The notes beneath the pieces are model-generated. The model ran no database searches and was not told where the DNA came from. It saw only the letters and a list, made by a program, of their open reading frames with translations. A stretch of DNA of 9,404 nucleotides, from positions 1 to 9,404 of the forward strand of contig JACQXU010000026.1 in assembly GCA_016208545.1 (NCBI GenBank). Direction: 5' to 3'. This stretch comes from Candidatus Uhrbacteria bacterium. GTDB taxonomy: Bacteria > Patescibacteriota > Patescibacteriia > UBA9934 > GWF2-40-263. Positions 1 to 6,383 of the stretch are shown in pieces (the stretch's first letter is position 1; each line of letters starts with the position of its first letter). Made by a program: the position numbers and the translations under genes.

Positions 1-132
1 ACAGAGTTTGACAAAGTGTCCACAAGAGAAATCAAGCGCGTCCAGCGACAGTTGAACGACCGACCAAGAGCGGCTCTGGGCTTCTACAAACCTGATGAAA
101 AATTTAATGAACTCGTTGCGTTAAATTCTTGA
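1..132 (+). CDS. IS30-type transposase, C-terminal fragment (5' part outside window)
   Basis: Frame 1 is open from the first base to a TGA at 130-132 and gives the last 43 residues of a protein. The stretch EIKRVQRQLNDRPRAALGFY followed by KP is the usual end of the integrase core in IS30-type transposases, where a helix carrying the catalytic Glu precedes an LNxRPRxxLGxxxP motif. This enzyme would cut and join the ends of its own insertion sequence. The gene points towards recR, and only 22 bp separate the two stop codons. I cannot recognise the element's terminal inverted repeat, so its exact right boundary is unknown. A related DDE family such as IS481 or IS3 OrfB is possible, but the LNDRPR form fits IS30 best. 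Confidence 0.75.
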   Translation, partial: TEFDKVSTREIKRVQRQLNDRPRAALGFYKPDEKFNELVALNS

Positions 133-154
133 AACCAAGTAGATAAATTAAAAC

Positions 155-769
155 CTACCGTAAATTCGGTATGTTTTTCCTTCCTTTCAGTGCATCTCCC
201 AAACTTATTTCATCAGCAAATTCCAGAGTTGCTCCAACTGGGAGTACACGAGCAAGGCGGGAGATTGTTCGGTTAAAAGAAGTGAGTTCTTTTTGTAAAA
301 ACATTATTGTCGCTTCGCCGTGAATTGTCGGTGGAAGAGCAAGAAGAACTTCAGCAATTTCAGGGCAACGTTCCAATCGTTCTTTTAGTTCACGAACGCG
401 CAATGCGTCAGCCGTCATTCCTTCAATCGGATTTAGAATGCCACCGAGAACGTGATACAGACCGTTATACGATTCTGTTGCTTCGATTGTTGAAATATCA
501 CGCGGTTCTTCAACAACACATAAAATGTTTTGTTCTCGTTTTGTGTTTTGGCAAATATCGCACAACTGTCCTTCGGTATAAGTGAAACATCTTGGACAAA
601 CATTGATTCTTTCACCGAGATTCAAAAGCGCTTGTGAAAAAGTATTCAAATCAGCTTTTGGTTGTTTAAGCAAATAAAAAACGTAACGCAGAGCTGTTTT
701 CGGCCCAACTCCCGGAAGCCGCGAAAAAGCAACAGTGAGGTTCGTGATGGATTCCGGAAATTTTCGCAT
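155..769 (-). CDS. recR: Recombination mediator protein RecR
   Basis: RecR works with RecO (and RecF) to load RecA on gapped single-stranded DNA in the cytosol. The 204-residue protein has the full family order. A helix-hairpin-helix lies near residues 15-30 (LPGVGPKTALRYV). A four-cysteine zinc finger has Cys58, Cys61, Cys70 and Cys73. A Toprim domain begins near residue 81 with the acidic EEPRD at 87-91. The C-terminal signature is SRLARVLPVG followed by LEFADE. The length matches the usual roughly 200 residues, so the protein looks intact despite the neighbouring transposase. Translation starts at ATG 767-769 with no visible Shine-Dalgarno. The stop is TAG. It lies downstream of ybaB in the same direction, the conserved ybaB-recR order, but with an unusually long 242-bp gap. 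Confidence 0.97.
   Translation of the reverse strand: MRKFPESITNLTVAFSRLPGVGPKTALRYVFYLLKQPKADLNTFSQALLNLGERINVCPRCFTYTEGQLCDICQNTKREQNILCVVEEPRDISTIEATESYNGLYHVLGGILNPIEGMTADALRVRELKERLERCPEIAEVLLALPPTIHGEATIMFLQKELTSFNRTISRLARVLPVGATLEFADEISLGDALKGRKNIPNLR
156..171. terminator. Short bidirectional hairpin at the recR 3' end
   Basis: TACCG at 156-160 pairs with CGGTA at 167-171 around a 6-nt loop. Read rightwards it is followed by TGTTTTT, and read leftwards by GGTTTTAATTT. It could therefore act as a weak terminator for both the transposase and recR, whose last codons lie inside it. The stem is only 5 bp, so this is tentative. Confidence 0.3.
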
Positions 770-813
770 ATATAAGATCGTTAGTATCCATCTGTTCTTG
801 ACCGTAACTGAAA

Positions 814-846
814 GATGTCAGAAGTCAGATGTCAGAGGTCAGATGT
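814..846. repeat. 14-bp tandem direct repeat
   Basis: Two units, GATGTCAGAAGTCA (814-827) and GATGTCAGAGGTCA (828-841), differ at one base. They are followed by the first five bases of a third unit. They lie in the ybaB-recR spacer. No coding role is visible. Confidence 0.8.
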
Positions 847-907
847 TATATCGCGTAAAACCTCTATCTTCAGCGTAAATACATACAATAAAGAACTTAG
901 GCACACA

Positions 908-981
908 AGAGACAGTTACGGGACACTTTTTCTGCCGATGTTTGAACTTAAGGCCAAGAAAAAGTCGTCCCGTCTGTCTCT
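908..981. repeat. 74-bp near-perfect palindrome, MITE-like or strong RNA hairpin
   Basis: Three stacked arms pair: 908-915 with 974-981 (AGAGACAG/CTGTCTCT), 918-924 with 967-973 (ACGGGAC/GTCCCGT), and 925-933 with 957-965 (ACTTTTTCT/AGAAAAAGT). This gives 24 base pairs, broken only by a 2-nt bulge (916-917) and a 1-nt bulge (966). A further GCC/GGC pairing extends towards a loop at about 937-951. In the leftward ybaB-recR transcript it would form a long hairpin. The shape suggests a small non-autonomous transposon remnant, but I see no clear target-site duplication and no recognised family. Confidence 0.7.
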
Positions 982-1011
982 ACAACACAAAACGATTGTT
1001 TGGAGTGAGTA

Positions 1012-1317
1012 TTATTTCCCAAGATTCTTAAACGCGTCAAGTCCTCCCATTTCTTGGAGTTTTTTTGCGAGCGAGAATTGCATTTTTTTCAAAGCGTCTT
1101 TATACGCTTCAACTATTGCTTCTTGAACTTTTATTTTTTCTGCAACAACCAACATTGAATCATCAATGGTCACAGACAAAATGTTTCGATTTCCATCAAC
1201 ATTTACTTTAACTTTTCCCCAAGCGGCCGAACCTTCGGCTTTTACTTGTCCGAGTTCGGATTCCATGTGCTTGGCTTGTGATTTCATTTCCTTGATGTGT
1301 TTGAGTTTTGAGAACAT
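1012..1317 (-). CDS. ybaB: YbaB/EbfC-family nucleoid-associated DNA-binding protein
   Basis: The 101-residue protein matches the small, charged YbaB/EbfC family. A Lys-rich helix MFSKLKHIKEMKSQAKHME leads into a central sheet (VKAEGSAAWGKVKVNVDGN, then ILSVTIDD). A C-terminal helix then ends in an MGGLDAF-like tail. Family members form dimers that bind DNA and help shape the nucleoid, and they are commonly encoded just before recR, as here. The start is ATG 1315-1317. The upstream spacer to dnaB is only 41 bp and contains a short repeat instead of a ribosome binding site, so co-transcription with dnaB is likely. The family assignment is firm, while the in vivo role is known only from homologues. 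Confidence 0.93.
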   Translation of the reverse strand: MFSKLKHIKEMKSQAKHMESELGQVKAEGSAAWGKVKVNVDGNRNILSVTIDDSMLVVAEKIKVQEAIVEAYKDALKKMQFSLAKKLQEMGGLDAFKNLGK

Positions 1318-1335
1318 AGTTGTAGGAAGGTTTTT

Positions 1336-1362
1336 GGTTTTAGGTATTAGGTTTTAGGTTAT
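1336..1362. repeat. 14-bp direct repeat in the dnaB-ybaB spacer
   Basis: GGTTTTAGGTATTA (1336-1349) is followed at once by GGTTTTAGGTTAT (1350-1362). The second copy carries the dnaB TAA stop (complement of 1359-1361). The period equals that of the repeat at 814-846 but the sequence differs. Confidence 0.7.
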
Positions 1363-2825
1363 GGATTCGAATCAATTGGCGGTGGGGGAATTTCGTGTGG
1401 ATTGAGTTGAGGAGTTGCGAATGGCGCAAAACCATTTCCTTCTTGTGTAAATGTTTTTGGTGTGAATCCCGGACGTGTTTCCAAATTTTGAAAAGTCGCG
1501 CGTGTTGCTTCAAAAAACAGTTTTACTTTTCCAGTTGGCCCGTTGCGATGTTTCGCAATATGAATTTCAGCGAGGTTTCGTTCTTCCGGCGACAAATCTT
1601 CAATCTGATAACCTCGATCAGCCGCTTTTCGATAAATAAAAAGCACAACGTCCGCATCTTGTTCGATAGAACCCGAATCTCGCAAGTGTGAAAGATGAGG
1701 AATCGCAGGACGACTTTGTTCAACAGCGCGTGAAAGCTGTGCAAGCGCGAGAACCGGAATATCAAGTTCTTTCGCGATCTGTTTTAGTCCGCGAGAAATT
1801 TCTGAAACTTCCTGCACACGATTATCTGAACCTTTGTAAGATCGTCCTTCCATGAGTTGCAAATAATCAACCATTATTATTCCAAGTCCATGTTCGGTTT
1901 TCAAGCGGCGAGCTTTTGTGCGAAGCTGCATCACGTTGAGTTGTGCGGAGTCATCAATAAAAATCGGCGCTTCTGAAAGTTCGCCAAGCGCCTGTCCGAT
2001 TCGCGGGAAATCATCTTCTCGATCAGAAAGACGGCCAGTGCGAAGTTTCCACAAATCAACTCCGGCTTGCGCACAAATCATTCTATCAACAAGTTGCTCT
2101 TTGCTCATTTCTAGAGAAAAAAATCCAACCGGAACTTTCAAATTCACGCCAATCGTTCGAGCGATATCAAGCGCGAGCGAAGTTTTTCCAACAGACGGAC
2201 GAGCCGCTAGCACAATCAAATCCGACCGTTGAAAACCAGCGAGTAAGTTATCCAGTTCTTTGAATCCGCACGAAATTCCACGAAGTTTCCCTCGCACTTT
2301 ATGAAGTTCATCAATACGATCGAAAGCATCATGCAAAACACTTCGAATCGAAATAAAAGTGTTCTTGTTGTATTTTTCTGAAACATGAAAAAGTGTGCGT
2401 TCGGCCGCGTCGAGCGTTACATCAACATCTTCTTCTTCATTGTAACCCATTCGAGCGATTTCGGCCGCGGTTTCCAACAAGCGTCTAAGCGTTGCTTTTT
2501 TTTGAACAATCTCCGCGTAATGCAAAACATTTGCCGCTGTTGGTTCAGTGTTTGAAAGTTCAACAAGATACGCTCGACCGCCGATTGATTGAAGAAGTCC
2601 GTGTTCTTCCAATCGGTTTCCAACTGACAAAAGATCAATCGGATCATGCCGCTCAAATAATTCAAGAATTACCTCATAAATTTTTTTATGAGCTTCGCGA
2701 TAAAAATCTTCAGCTCGCAAACGATCAGCAACGCGAATCATCGCTTCCGTATCAATCAACAAACAGCCGAGCAAAGATTGTTCGGCTTCGATATTTTGGG
2801 GTGGAAGACGCTGAGGATTGGTCAC
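1359..2825 (-). CDS. dnaB: Replicative DNA helicase DnaB
   Basis: DnaB is the hexameric ring helicase that unwinds DNA at the replication fork. Numbered from the GTG at 2823-2825 (488 aa), the N-terminal domain opens with LPPQNIEAEQSLLGCLLID. A linker leads to the RecA-like motor, with Walker A ARPSVGKT at 208-215, FSLEMS at 236-241, Walker B IIMVDYLQL at 316-324, QLSRAVEQ at 363-370, RDSGSIEQDAD at 382-392 and KHRNGPTG at 425-432. The tail from about residue 452 is Pro-rich. The frame stays open upstream to a TTG at 2919-2921, with an ATG at 2883-2885, but those extra residues come from a palindromic repeat. The GTG start matches homologues, whose PPQNxEAE motif lies near the N terminus. No Shine-Dalgarno is visible for any candidate. 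It leads the dnaB-ybaB-recR block. Confidence 0.96.
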   Translation of the reverse strand: MTNPQRLPPQNIEAEQSLLGCLLIDTEAMIRVADRLRAEDFYREAHKKIYEVILELFERHDPIDLLSVGNRLEEHGLLQSIGGRAYLVELSNTEPTAANVLHYAEIVQKKATLRRLLETAAEIARMGYNEEEDVDVTLDAAERTLFHVSEKYNKNTFISIRSVLHDAFDRIDELHKVRGKLRGISCGFKELDNLLAGFQRSDLIVLAARPSVGKTSLALDIARTIGVNLKVPVGFFSLEMSKEQLVDRMICAQAGVDLWKLRTGRLSDREDDFPRIGQALGELSEAPIFIDDSAQLNVMQLRTKARRLKTEHGLGIIMVDYLQLMEGRSYKGSDNRVQEVSEISRGLKQIAKELDIPVLALAQLSRAVEQSRPAIPHLSHLRDSGSIEQDADVVLFIYRKAADRGYQIEDLSPEERNLAEIHIAKHRNGPTGKVKLFFEATRATFQNLETRPGFTPKTFTQEGNGFAPFATPQLNPHEIPPPPIDSNP

Positions 2826-2826
2826 A

Positions 2827-2956
2827 ATAAATGTCAAATGTTTAAATTGGTCATTAGTAGCAGTTGTGCCATGTCTCCGGGCCATCGGACTGTCGCCGCT
2901 GTTCCCTCCGACATGGTACAACTGCTACCATAAATGTCATTTGAAATTAGTCATTA
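2827..2956. repeat. Direct repeats flanking the dnaB-leader palindrome
   Basis: An imperfect 30-bp copy (2827-2856) and a 27-bp copy (2930-2956) both begin ATAAATGTCA and end in AAATT, one variable base and GTCATTA. They bracket the inverted repeat at 2857-2928 almost exactly, with a 1-nt offset on the right. This layout suggests an insertion accompanied by a duplication, or recombination between repeats. Confidence 0.65.
2857..2928. repeat. 72-bp inverted repeat, GTAG-headed, REP/BIME-like
   Basis: GTAGCAGTTGTGCCATGTC (2857-2875) pairs with GACATGGTACAACTGCTAC (2910-2928), 18 of 19 positions. A 34-bp GC-rich centre separates the arms. Each arm begins GTAG when read inward, the tetranucleotide that heads REP elements in other bacteria. 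It lies in the probable untranslated leader of dnaB and would fold into a stable hairpin ending 31 nt before the GTG start. Confidence 0.7.
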
Positions 2957-2972
2957 AATTGATTACCGCCGT

Positions 2973-3000
2973 ATCTTATCATCTTCTCTCAATCGATCAA
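2973..3000 (-). promoter_or_regulatory. Predicted dnaB promoter
   Basis: On the minus strand, TTGATC (complement of 2995-3000) lies 16 nt before TAAGAT (complement of 2973-2978). The -10 is preceded by TGA, giving an extended -10. Transcription would start near 2966 and yield a leader of about 140 nt containing the palindrome. Predicted by eye only. Confidence 0.4.
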
Positions 3001-3011
3001 CTATTAAACTG

Positions 3012-3020
3012 TGTTATAAT
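3012..3020 (+). promoter_or_regulatory. Predicted extended -10 promoter of the permease gene
   Basis: TGTTATAAT gives a consensus TATAAT (3015-3020) with the TGn extension. No good -35 is visible, as is common with extended -10 promoters. The ATG is 9 nt further on, so the transcript should be leaderless or nearly so. Confidence 0.6.
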
Positions 3021-3029
3021 TGTGCATAT

Positions 3030-4172
3030 ATGACTCATTCCCAAATAAAATTCTTACGATCTGTTGGAATAATGGTCGGCGCGATAATCGGTGTCGGTGT
3101 TTTTGGATTGCCTTACGCGTTTTCCCAAGTTGGTTTGGCAGTTGGTTTGTCGGAACTTTTTGCAATGGGAATTCTTTTGACAATTTTACAGCTCATGCAG
3201 GCAGAAGTTGTTGTTCAAACAGAAGAGCGCCATCGTCTGGCTGGTTATGTCCGAGAATATCTCGGAAAAGGTTGGTCACGAATTACTTTGATCGCAATGG
3301 CCGCAGGAGTTTGGGGTGCGATGATCGCATATATGATCGTTGGTGGAAAATTTTTATTTTTTCTTGCGTCGCCGATTTTTGGCGGAACAGAATTTGCATA
3401 TTCGCTTATTTTGGCTGGAATTGCGAGCGCACTTATTTATCGCGGTTTAGCGTTTGCGTCTCGCGTTGAAGTGGGAATAGTTTGCGCGCTTTTGTTTTTA
3501 TTTATTTTTATGATTCTAGCAGGTTTGTCGAACATTGATCCGGCAGTTTATCTTGTGAGTAAACCGGAAAACTTTTTTTTACCGTATGGTGTGATCTTTT
3601 TTTCGCTTTCTGGAATTGGAATTGTGCCTGAAATGCGCGACGTGCTTGGACAACGTTTACAATCGCGGCTCGGCCAGGCGATTATTATTGGAATGTCAAT
3701 CATCGTGTTTTTATACGCGGCATTCGCAACTGTTGTTTATGGCGTGACTGGTTCTTCAACAACACAAATTGCATTTGATGGGTTAGTTCCTGTTCTTGGC
3801 GCGACATTTGGCGTTTCTGCGGCTCTTCTTGGAACTCTAACGATTGTGTCGATCTATTTTATTTTAGGAATCGAACTTTTGAACACACTCAAATTTGATT
3901 TTTTGATTAAACACAAACGCGCATGGGCGCTTGTGGTTTTTGTTCCTGTTGCGATTTTTTTATTCGGCGCGCGTGAGTTTATAGGAGTGATTGGTTTTGT
4001 TGGAGCGGTTTTTTCTGGAGCGCTTGGGATTATTATCGCGCTCACTTATGCTCGATTGAAACAAAGTAAAATTTGTCGCGAACATAAATGTGTGAATTTT
4101 CCTCACGTGCTCACGTGGATTTTGATTTTACTTTTCGTTGGTGGAATTGTGTATGAGATTATGAGTATTTAG
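3030..4172 (+). CDS. Amino acid permease, aromatic (Tyr/Trp permease-like) family
   Basis: A 380-residue integral membrane protein with roughly 10-11 hydrophobic segments. Near the N terminus is VGAIIGVGVFGLPYAFSQVG (residues 16-35), the glycine-rich first helix typical of the hydroxy/aromatic amino acid permeases and the wider AAAP group. These proteins import amino acids driven by an ion gradient. A second family-like segment, FFSLSGIGIVPEM, lies in the middle. The length is close to the usual 380-410. Substrate specificity cannot be read from sequence, and aromatic residues are only the default guess for this family. It starts at ATG 3030 with no Shine-Dalgarno, 9 nt after a perfect -10 box. 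It is divergent from dnaB and convergent with folD. It ends in tandem TAG TAG, the second lying in the palindrome at 4172-4199. Confidence 0.85.
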   Translation: MTHSQIKFLRSVGIMVGAIIGVGVFGLPYAFSQVGLAVGLSELFAMGILLTILQLMQAEVVVQTEERHRLAGYVREYLGKGWSRITLIAMAAGVWGAMIAYMIVGGKFLFFLASPIFGGTEFAYSLILAGIASALIYRGLAFASRVEVGIVCALLFLFIFMILAGLSNIDPAVYLVSKPENFFLPYGVIFFSLSGIGIVPEMRDVLGQRLQSRLGQAIIIGMSIIVFLYAAFATVVYGVTGSSTTQIAFDGLVPVLGATFGVSAALLGTLTIVSIYFILGIELLNTLKFDFLIKHKRAWALVVFVPVAIFLFGAREFIGVIGFVGAVFSGALGIIIALTYARLKQSKICREHKCVNFPHVLTWILILLFVGGIVYEIMSI

Positions 4173-4199
4173 TAGCCGCAGGCTTTAGCCTACGGCTAC
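4172..4199. repeat. 28-bp GTAG-headed palindrome between convergent genes (REP-like)
   Basis: GTAGCCG (4172-4178) pairs with CGGCTAC (4193-4199), and AGGCT (4180-4184) pairs with AGCCT (4187-4191). There is one C/A mismatch and a TT loop. It joins the 3' ends of the permease and folD and contains the folD stop. No T-tract follows on either strand, so it is not a classical intrinsic terminator, though the hairpin could still protect or end both mRNAs. Confidence 0.8.
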
Positions 4200-5011
4200 C
4201 TGTACGCCTTTAACACATTTTCAAGCAACATCGCGACTGTCATTGGACCAACACCGCCTGGAACTGGTGTTAGATAACCAGCTATCGGTTCAACTGACGC
4301 TTGGTCAACATCGCCGGTCAATTTCCCATCAACTTTCGTTGTTCCAACATCAATCACGATTGCTCCTGGTTTCACCATGTCGCCTTTTACAAAGTTTGGA
4401 TGACCTTCGGCAACTATCAAAATGTCAGATTGAGAAGATTGTTCTTTCAAGTTCGAATGTTCTTCTGGACAAACATTAGAGGCAACACCTTGTTCACGAA
4501 GCAAAGCAGAGATCGGTTCTGCAAATCGTTCACTCGAAATTATCATTGCCGTTTTTTCTGACAGAGGCTCATTTGTCGAATCAATAAGTTTGAGAATTCC
4601 AAGCGCGACAGCTGGCGCTAGAGCTGGCTCACCTAGTTTGAGTTTAGAAATGTTGTCAGGATGAAATCCGTCAACGTCTTTTTTTGGATCAATTTCCGCG
4701 ATCACGCGATCAGCGTCTTGGTTTGGAAGCGGAAGCTGAACCAAAATTCCATTGATATCTTTTCGCGCGTTGAGTTCGCGGATTTTTTTGATTATTATTT
4801 CTTCAGATTCAGTCGCAGAGTAAAGATATTTTTCAAAATGTATTCCAACTTCTTCACAAGCTCTTTGTTTGATTGAAACATAAGTGTGAGAAGCCGGATC
4901 TGTTCCAACCAAAATTACCGCGAGCCCAGGTGAAGATGGAAGCGCGGCAACACGTTGTTTGATTTTTACTCGAATTGTTTGTGCGAGAGTTCTGCCGTCA
5001 ATGAGTTGCAT
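4196..5011 (-). CDS. folD: FolD-type methylene-THF dehydrogenase/cyclohydrolase, atypical nucleotide site
   Basis: FolD interconverts methylene-, methenyl- and formyl-tetrahydrofolate in the cytosol. The 271-residue protein keeps the folate-side motifs: VGTDPASHTYVSIKQRACEE at 35-54 with the Tyr44 and Lys48 expected for catalysis, GILVQLPLP at 88-96, DVDGFHP at 112-118 and TPVPGGVGPMTVA at 248-260. The nucleotide-binding half is unusual. The usual PCTP segment reads LAPAVALGI at 131-139, the GRSxxVGxP loop reads SSERFAEP at 159-166, and the usual AVGxP reads AEGHP at 201-205. The fold is otherwise full length. The start is ATG 5009-5011, two bases after the glyA stop, so glyA-folD is one operon. 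The TAG stop lies in the 4172-4199 palindrome. Family certain, dehydrogenase function uncertain. Confidence 0.93.
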   Translation of the reverse strand: MQLIDGRTLAQTIRVKIKQRVAALPSSPGLAVILVGTDPASHTYVSIKQRACEEVGIHFEKYLYSATESEEIIIKKIRELNARKDINGILVQLPLPNQDADRVIAEIDPKKDVDGFHPDNISKLKLGEPALAPAVALGILKLIDSTNEPLSEKTAMIISSERFAEPISALLREQGVASNVCPEEHSNLKEQSSQSDILIVAEGHPNFVKGDMVKPGAIVIDVGTTKVDGKLTGDVDQASVEPIAGYLTPVPGGVGPMTVAMLLENVLKAYR

Positions 5012-5013
5012 AA

Positions 5014-6303
5014 CTATAAATCAGGATACAGTGGAAATTTTTTTGTCATTTCTTTCACCTGTGCACAAATTTCTTTCAAAACTTCCGGCTTGTCAGAATT
5101 TTTTATTGCTGAAACAATCCAACCCGCGATCGTTTTCATTTCATCTTCTTTCATTCCGCGAGTTGTAAGAGCCGGAGTTCCAATTCGAATTCCGCTTGGT
5201 TTGTAAGGAGGATTTGGATCATCAGGAATAACTTGTTTGTTCACTGCGATTCCGGCGTGTTCAAGCGCTTTTTCCGCGACCGTTCCATCAATTCCAACAC
5301 TTGCGATCGTGTTTGCGACCATCATGTGATTATCAGTTCCATCTGTCACAAGTTTTATCCCTAAAATCATCAATTCTTCAGCTAACACTTTTGCATTCGC
5401 AATTACTTGTCGTGCATAAATTTTAAACTCCGGTTGCATTGCTTCTTTGAGCGCGACAGCAATAGCCGCAATATTATTCATGTGAGGTCCGCCTTGAAGT
5501 CCAGGAAAAACCGAGCGATCCAAAATTGTCGGGATATTTTCTTTTGTCATTTCTGGTTCTTTGAATGGATTTCCAACTTTTCCTTTTGAAAGAATCATTC
5601 CGCCACGCGGCCCTCGCAAAGTTTTGTGAGTTGTTGTCGTTACAATGTTGAATCCATAATCAAACGGATTTCGCATTGCTCCGCCTGCAATCAAACCTCC
5701 GATGTGAGAAACGTCGGCCATTGTTATTGCTCCAACTTCGTCAGCAACTTTTTTAAAATCAGCGTAATCATAATCGCGCGGATAACTTGTGTAACCGCAC
5801 AAAACAATTTTCGGTTTTGTTTCTTTTGCTATTTTTGCGAGTTCATCAAAATCTATTTTGCCGTGATTTTCTGGATGAGTTTTATATCGAACAAAGTTAA
5901 AAAGTTTTCCCATGTGACTGACAGGCGCACCGTGTGTTAAATGTCCGCCATGACTTAAATCCATTCCTAAAATTGTGTCGCCGGGTTTCATGAAAGCTAA
6001 ATACACAGCTTGATTCATCGGGCTTCCAGAAAGCGGCTGAACATTTGCGTGATCGCAGTGAAAAATTGTTTTCGCGCGTTCGATCGCAAGCGTTTCAACT
6101 TGATCTGTAAATTCATTTCCGCCGTAATATCGTCGTCCAGGGAAACCTTCCGAATACTTGTTCGTCATTACAGACCCAAGTGCTGAAAGAACAGCAACTG
6201 AAACGAAGTTTTCAGACGGAATCATTTCCAAACCAGACCGTTCACGGTCGAGTTCGTTTATAATTGCGTCCGCGATTTCAGGATCGAAGGTGTTGAGATT
6301 CAT
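5014..6303 (-). CDS. glyA: Serine hydroxymethyltransferase
   Basis: GlyA is a cytosolic PLP enzyme that converts serine and tetrahydrofolate to glycine and methylene-tetrahydrofolate, the substrate of the FolD encoded next. From ATG 6301-6303 it has 429 residues (family about 415-430). Visible motifs are the N-terminal MIPSENFVS at 27-35, NKYSEGFPGRRYYGG at 48-62, the loop LSGSPMNQAVY at 91-101, DLSHGGHLTHG at 115-125, MADVSHIGGLIAGG at 195-208 and TTTTHKTLRGPRGG at 222-235. In the last, Lys227 is the PLP-binding lysine. The frame extends to a TTG nine bases upstream, but the ATG follows a well-formed promoter by 8 nt, so ATG is preferred and the mRNA is probably leaderless. Confidence 0.97.
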   Translation of the reverse strand: MNLNTFDPEIADAIINELDRERSGLEMIPSENFVSVAVLSALGSVMTNKYSEGFPGRRYYGGNEFTDQVETLAIERAKTIFHCDHANVQPLSGSPMNQAVYLAFMKPGDTILGMDLSHGGHLTHGAPVSHMGKLFNFVRYKTHPENHGKIDFDELAKIAKETKPKIVLCGYTSYPRDYDYADFKKVADEVGAITMADVSHIGGLIAGGAMRNPFDYGFNIVTTTTHKTLRGPRGGMILSKGKVGNPFKEPEMTKENIPTILDRSVFPGLQGGPHMNNIAAIAVALKEAMQPEFKIYARQVIANAKVLAEELMILGIKLVTDGTDNHMMVANTIASVGIDGTVAEKALEHAGIAVNKQVIPDDPNPPYKPSGIRIGTPALTTRGMKEDEMKTIAGWIVSAIKNSDKPEVLKEICAQVKEMTKKFPLYPDL

Positions 6304-6311
6304 ACTGCACA

Positions 6312-6340
6312 ATTGTACGAGAGGCTGAACTGTTTGACAA
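6312..6340 (-). promoter_or_regulatory. Predicted glyA-folD promoter
   Basis: On the minus strand TTGTCA (complement of 6335-6340) and TACAAT (complement of 6312-6317) are separated by exactly 17 nt. The ATG starts 8 nt after the -10, so the message should begin at or next to the start codon. Its -35 overlaps that of the rightward promoter. Confidence 0.65.
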
Positions 6341-6362
6341 ATGGCGGTTAAGAGTTTAAATT
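6334..6362 (+). promoter_or_regulatory. Predicted promoter of the 6440-7675 gene
   Basis: A consensus TTGACA (6334-6339) is followed after 17 nt by TAAATT (6357-6362). Transcription would start near 6369 and give a leader of about 70 nt that carries a REP-like hairpin and then a Shine-Dalgarno sequence. The -35 overlaps the glyA -35 on the other strand. Confidence 0.55.
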
Positions 6363-6383
6363 AAAAAACCTCTATTTCGAGGT
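6362..6383 (-). terminator. Weak terminator-like hairpin, leftward
   Basis: ACCTC (6368-6372) pairs with GAGGT (6379-6383) around a 6-nt loop. On the minus strand the stem is followed by a T-run (complement of 6362-6367, TTTTTTA). It could stop antisense transcription from the right before it reaches the glyA promoter. The stem is only 5 bp. Confidence 0.3.

Noticed and set aside
814..846. Direct repeats as a CRISPR array.
   Set aside because: Units are 14 bp and directly adjacent, with no spacers and no cas genes nearby.
908..988. AGAGACAG/CTGTCTCT resembles the Tn5 mosaic end, raising transposon or sequencing-adapter origin.
   Set aside because: Only 8-9 bases of the 19-bp mosaic end match on each side and the rest diverges. 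The inner arms also form an unrelated palindrome, so neither an adapter artefact nor a Tn5-type end is supported.
815..1126. A rightward 103-codon frame across the ybaB-recR spacer.
   Set aside because: It runs through the tandem repeat and palindrome and into the antisense of ybaB. The composition is repeat-derived, not protein-like.
2826..2921. A translated 32-residue N-terminal extension of DnaB from TTG 2921 or ATG 2885.
   Set aside because: The extra codons come from a palindromic repeat and its flank, and DnaB homologues begin close to the PPQNxEAE motif. It is kept only as an alternative start.
4172..4199. Classical rho-independent terminator.
   Set aside because: The hairpin is strong but no T-tract follows on either strand.
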